Positions 41,270-64,000 of a stretch of 64,000 nucleotides of DNA are shown piece by piece. The stretch's first letter is position 1; each line of letters begins with the position of its first letter. The notes beneath the pieces are model-generated. The model made no database searches and was not told the origin of the DNA. It worked only from the letters and a program-made list of their open reading frames with translations. Made by a program: the position numbers and the translations under genes. This stretch comes from Typhlomys cinereus (Eukaryota; Chordata; Mammalia; Rodentia; Platacanthomyidae): positions 558,001 through 622,000 of the forward strand of contig JALPQD010000635.1 in the NCBI GenBank assembly GCA_023101885.1. The letters run 5' to 3'.

Positions 41270-41395
41270 CACCAAGACACATTAGTAGTTTATTTTTAGC
41301 AGATCTGCACTTTAAAGCAAACACAAACTTTAACTTGTATCAACAACACTGGGTACAAAGCAAGAATAGTAGAAGCCAGACTCCTAGACGATGTA
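41270..41395 (-). other. MLH1: MLH1 3' untranslated region
   Basis: A short 3'UTR follows the MLH1 stop codon. The AATAAA at 41294-41289 (- strand) is followed by a GU-rich downstream element (tgtgtcttggtgtgatttc). This places cleavage near 41265-41278. A short 3'UTR also fits what is known for mammalian MLH1. Confidence 0.7.
41289..41294 (-). promoter_or_regulatory. MLH1: MLH1 poly(A) signal AATAAA
   Basis: A canonical hexamer lies about 100 nt after the stop codon, with a GU-rich element 15-35 nt further downstream on the - strand. Confidence 0.75.
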
Positions 41396-62976
<21,581 letters not shown>

Positions 62977-63735
62977 CTGGAAAAGGAAAAAAGAAATCAA
63001 AGCAGCCCTGGAGTGGGTGGCGCAAAACCAGTGCAGGGCGCCCTTTCTAACTCAATAAGCCGCGACTTGAGAAAAGGCAACGTGGGCAAAGTGACACGCA
63101 GAAGCATCTGCGTCCTGCAGCCCCAGGAAAGTAAAGCGCCGAGCCAGGAAGGGCCAGGAAACGCCAGGGCATCAGGCTGCCAGCGGGTCTCACCATGCCC
63201 ACCTCCTGCCCCCTGGACATCTTCAACACCTACACTCAACAACCTTCGTGCTCTTTTCTCCAGCAGCCCGCGGAACCTTCTCCTCTCTGCTCCTCCCGGG
63301 GCTACGTTCTTACTGAACAGAAGGGCTGTGTTTGCACCGTCTCCCCCACTCTCATGCTTAGAGCCAAAACGGACAACTAGAAAGCGGTTATTTCAGATGA
63401 CGAGTACTTCTGACACCAAGTTATACATACATTCCAGCGAATGTGGGAGTGGGGTATGGGCCGATGCTGTTTAGAGATCCTGAGAGACGGTTAACATGAA
63501 TCCCTACTGCAATTAAAGCCATGCGGCCTCGACCCTACGCTGGAGCCACCTGTAGCAATGGCTATGTTTGTTCTGGACATGCTGCTGCTGTGACCTGCCC
63601 TGAATCCCTCTCCTGCTGAGACTCTCGGCCTTCTCTGGGAACTACCTTCCTTCATCACACTTGCCCCTAGGCAGCTGAGGAAGATGTGGTAAAGTCTCCC
63701 CAGGCTGTGGGCACCGAGTCATGTGACCCGAGCGA
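62977..63735 (-). other. MLH1: MLH1 intron 6 (partial)
   Basis: No exon 6 is present. I see no gene or repeat in this stretch before the tandem array. Confidence 0.7.
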
Positions 63736-63737
63736 TG

Positions 63738-64000
63738 CCAATCACAGCCAGCATCCCAAGCAAGGCCAATCAATCACGGCCAGCATCCCAAGCAAGGCCG
63801 ATCAATCACGGCCAGCATCTCAAGCAAGGCCAATCACGGCCAGCATCCCAAGCAAGGCCAATCAATCACGGCCAGCATCCCAAGCAAGGCCAATCACGGC
63901 CAGCATCCCAAGCAAGGCCAATCAATCACGGCCAGCATCCCAAGCAAGGCCAATCACGGCCAGCATCCCAAGCAAGGCCGATCAATCACGGCCAGCATCC
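63738..64000. repeat. higher-order tandem array, alternating 32- and 28-bp units
   Basis: cagcatcc occurs at 63749, 63781, 63813, 63841, 63873, 63901, 63933, 63961 and 63993, giving spacings 32, 32, 28, 32, 28, 32, 28, 32. From 63813 on, the array is a regular 60-bp repeat. The 32-mer carries an extra caat. The array is cut by the window edge. Confidence 0.97.

Noticed and set aside
63738..64000. CRISPR-like regular repeats
   Set aside because: Units are contiguous with no unique spacers, and the DNA is mammalian intron. It is a tandem array.

Overview
This window is mammalian genomic DNA, most likely from a myomorph rodent. It covers the 3' halves of two single-copy genes that converge tail to tail: LRRFIP2 on the + strand (15 coding exons between 1544 and 36095, ending in its stop codon) and MLH1 on the - strand (13 coding exons, equivalent to human exons 7-19, between 62976 and 41396, also ending in its stop codon). 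The identification rests on recognisable protein sequence, exons bounded by AG/GT, and exon lengths and phases. Eleven of the twelve internal MLH1 exons have exactly the lengths I know for human MLH1 (43, 89, 113, 94, 154, 149, 109, 64, 165, 93 and 114 bp). Exon 12 is 9 bp shorter and in frame. Both reconstructed reading frames stay open throughout.

The rodent assignment rests on the interspersed repeats: B1-like elements, ID-like elements, B4/RSINE1-like composites, B3-like elements, and several copies of a B2-like tRNA-derived SINE with a 3' body I do not recognise from mouse or rat. That suggests a myomorph outside the mouse/rat group (a dipodoid would fit), but the species is a guess.

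Layout: 1-1543 is LRRFIP2 intron. Positions 1544-36095 are LRRFIP2 exons 45-171 bp long separated by introns up to 5.4 kb. About 36096-37290 is the probable LRRFIP2 3'UTR. About 37300-41270 is intergenic and dominated by old interspersed repeats. About 41270-41395 is the short MLH1 3'UTR with a poly(A) signal and GU-rich downstream element. Positions 41396-62976 are MLH1 exons 19 to 7. The rest, to 64000, is MLH1 intron 6, which ends inside a tandem array. Exons 1-6 of MLH1 and the 5' half of LRRFIP2 lie outside the window.

LRRFIP2 encodes a cytoplasmic coiled-coil adaptor and MLH1 a DNA mismatch-repair ATPase. They are not known to act in one pathway; their adjacency is a conserved syntenic arrangement. 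No bacterial-type system, CRISPR array, operon or clearly new gene was found. The unusual content is structural: many minisatellites and microsatellites inside MLH1 introns (three in intron 15 alone), a SINE whose A-box region is tandemly amplified, a 32+28 bp higher-order array at the window edge, inverted near-identical SINEs flanking one LRRFIP2 exon, and one possible unannotated in-frame cassette exon.
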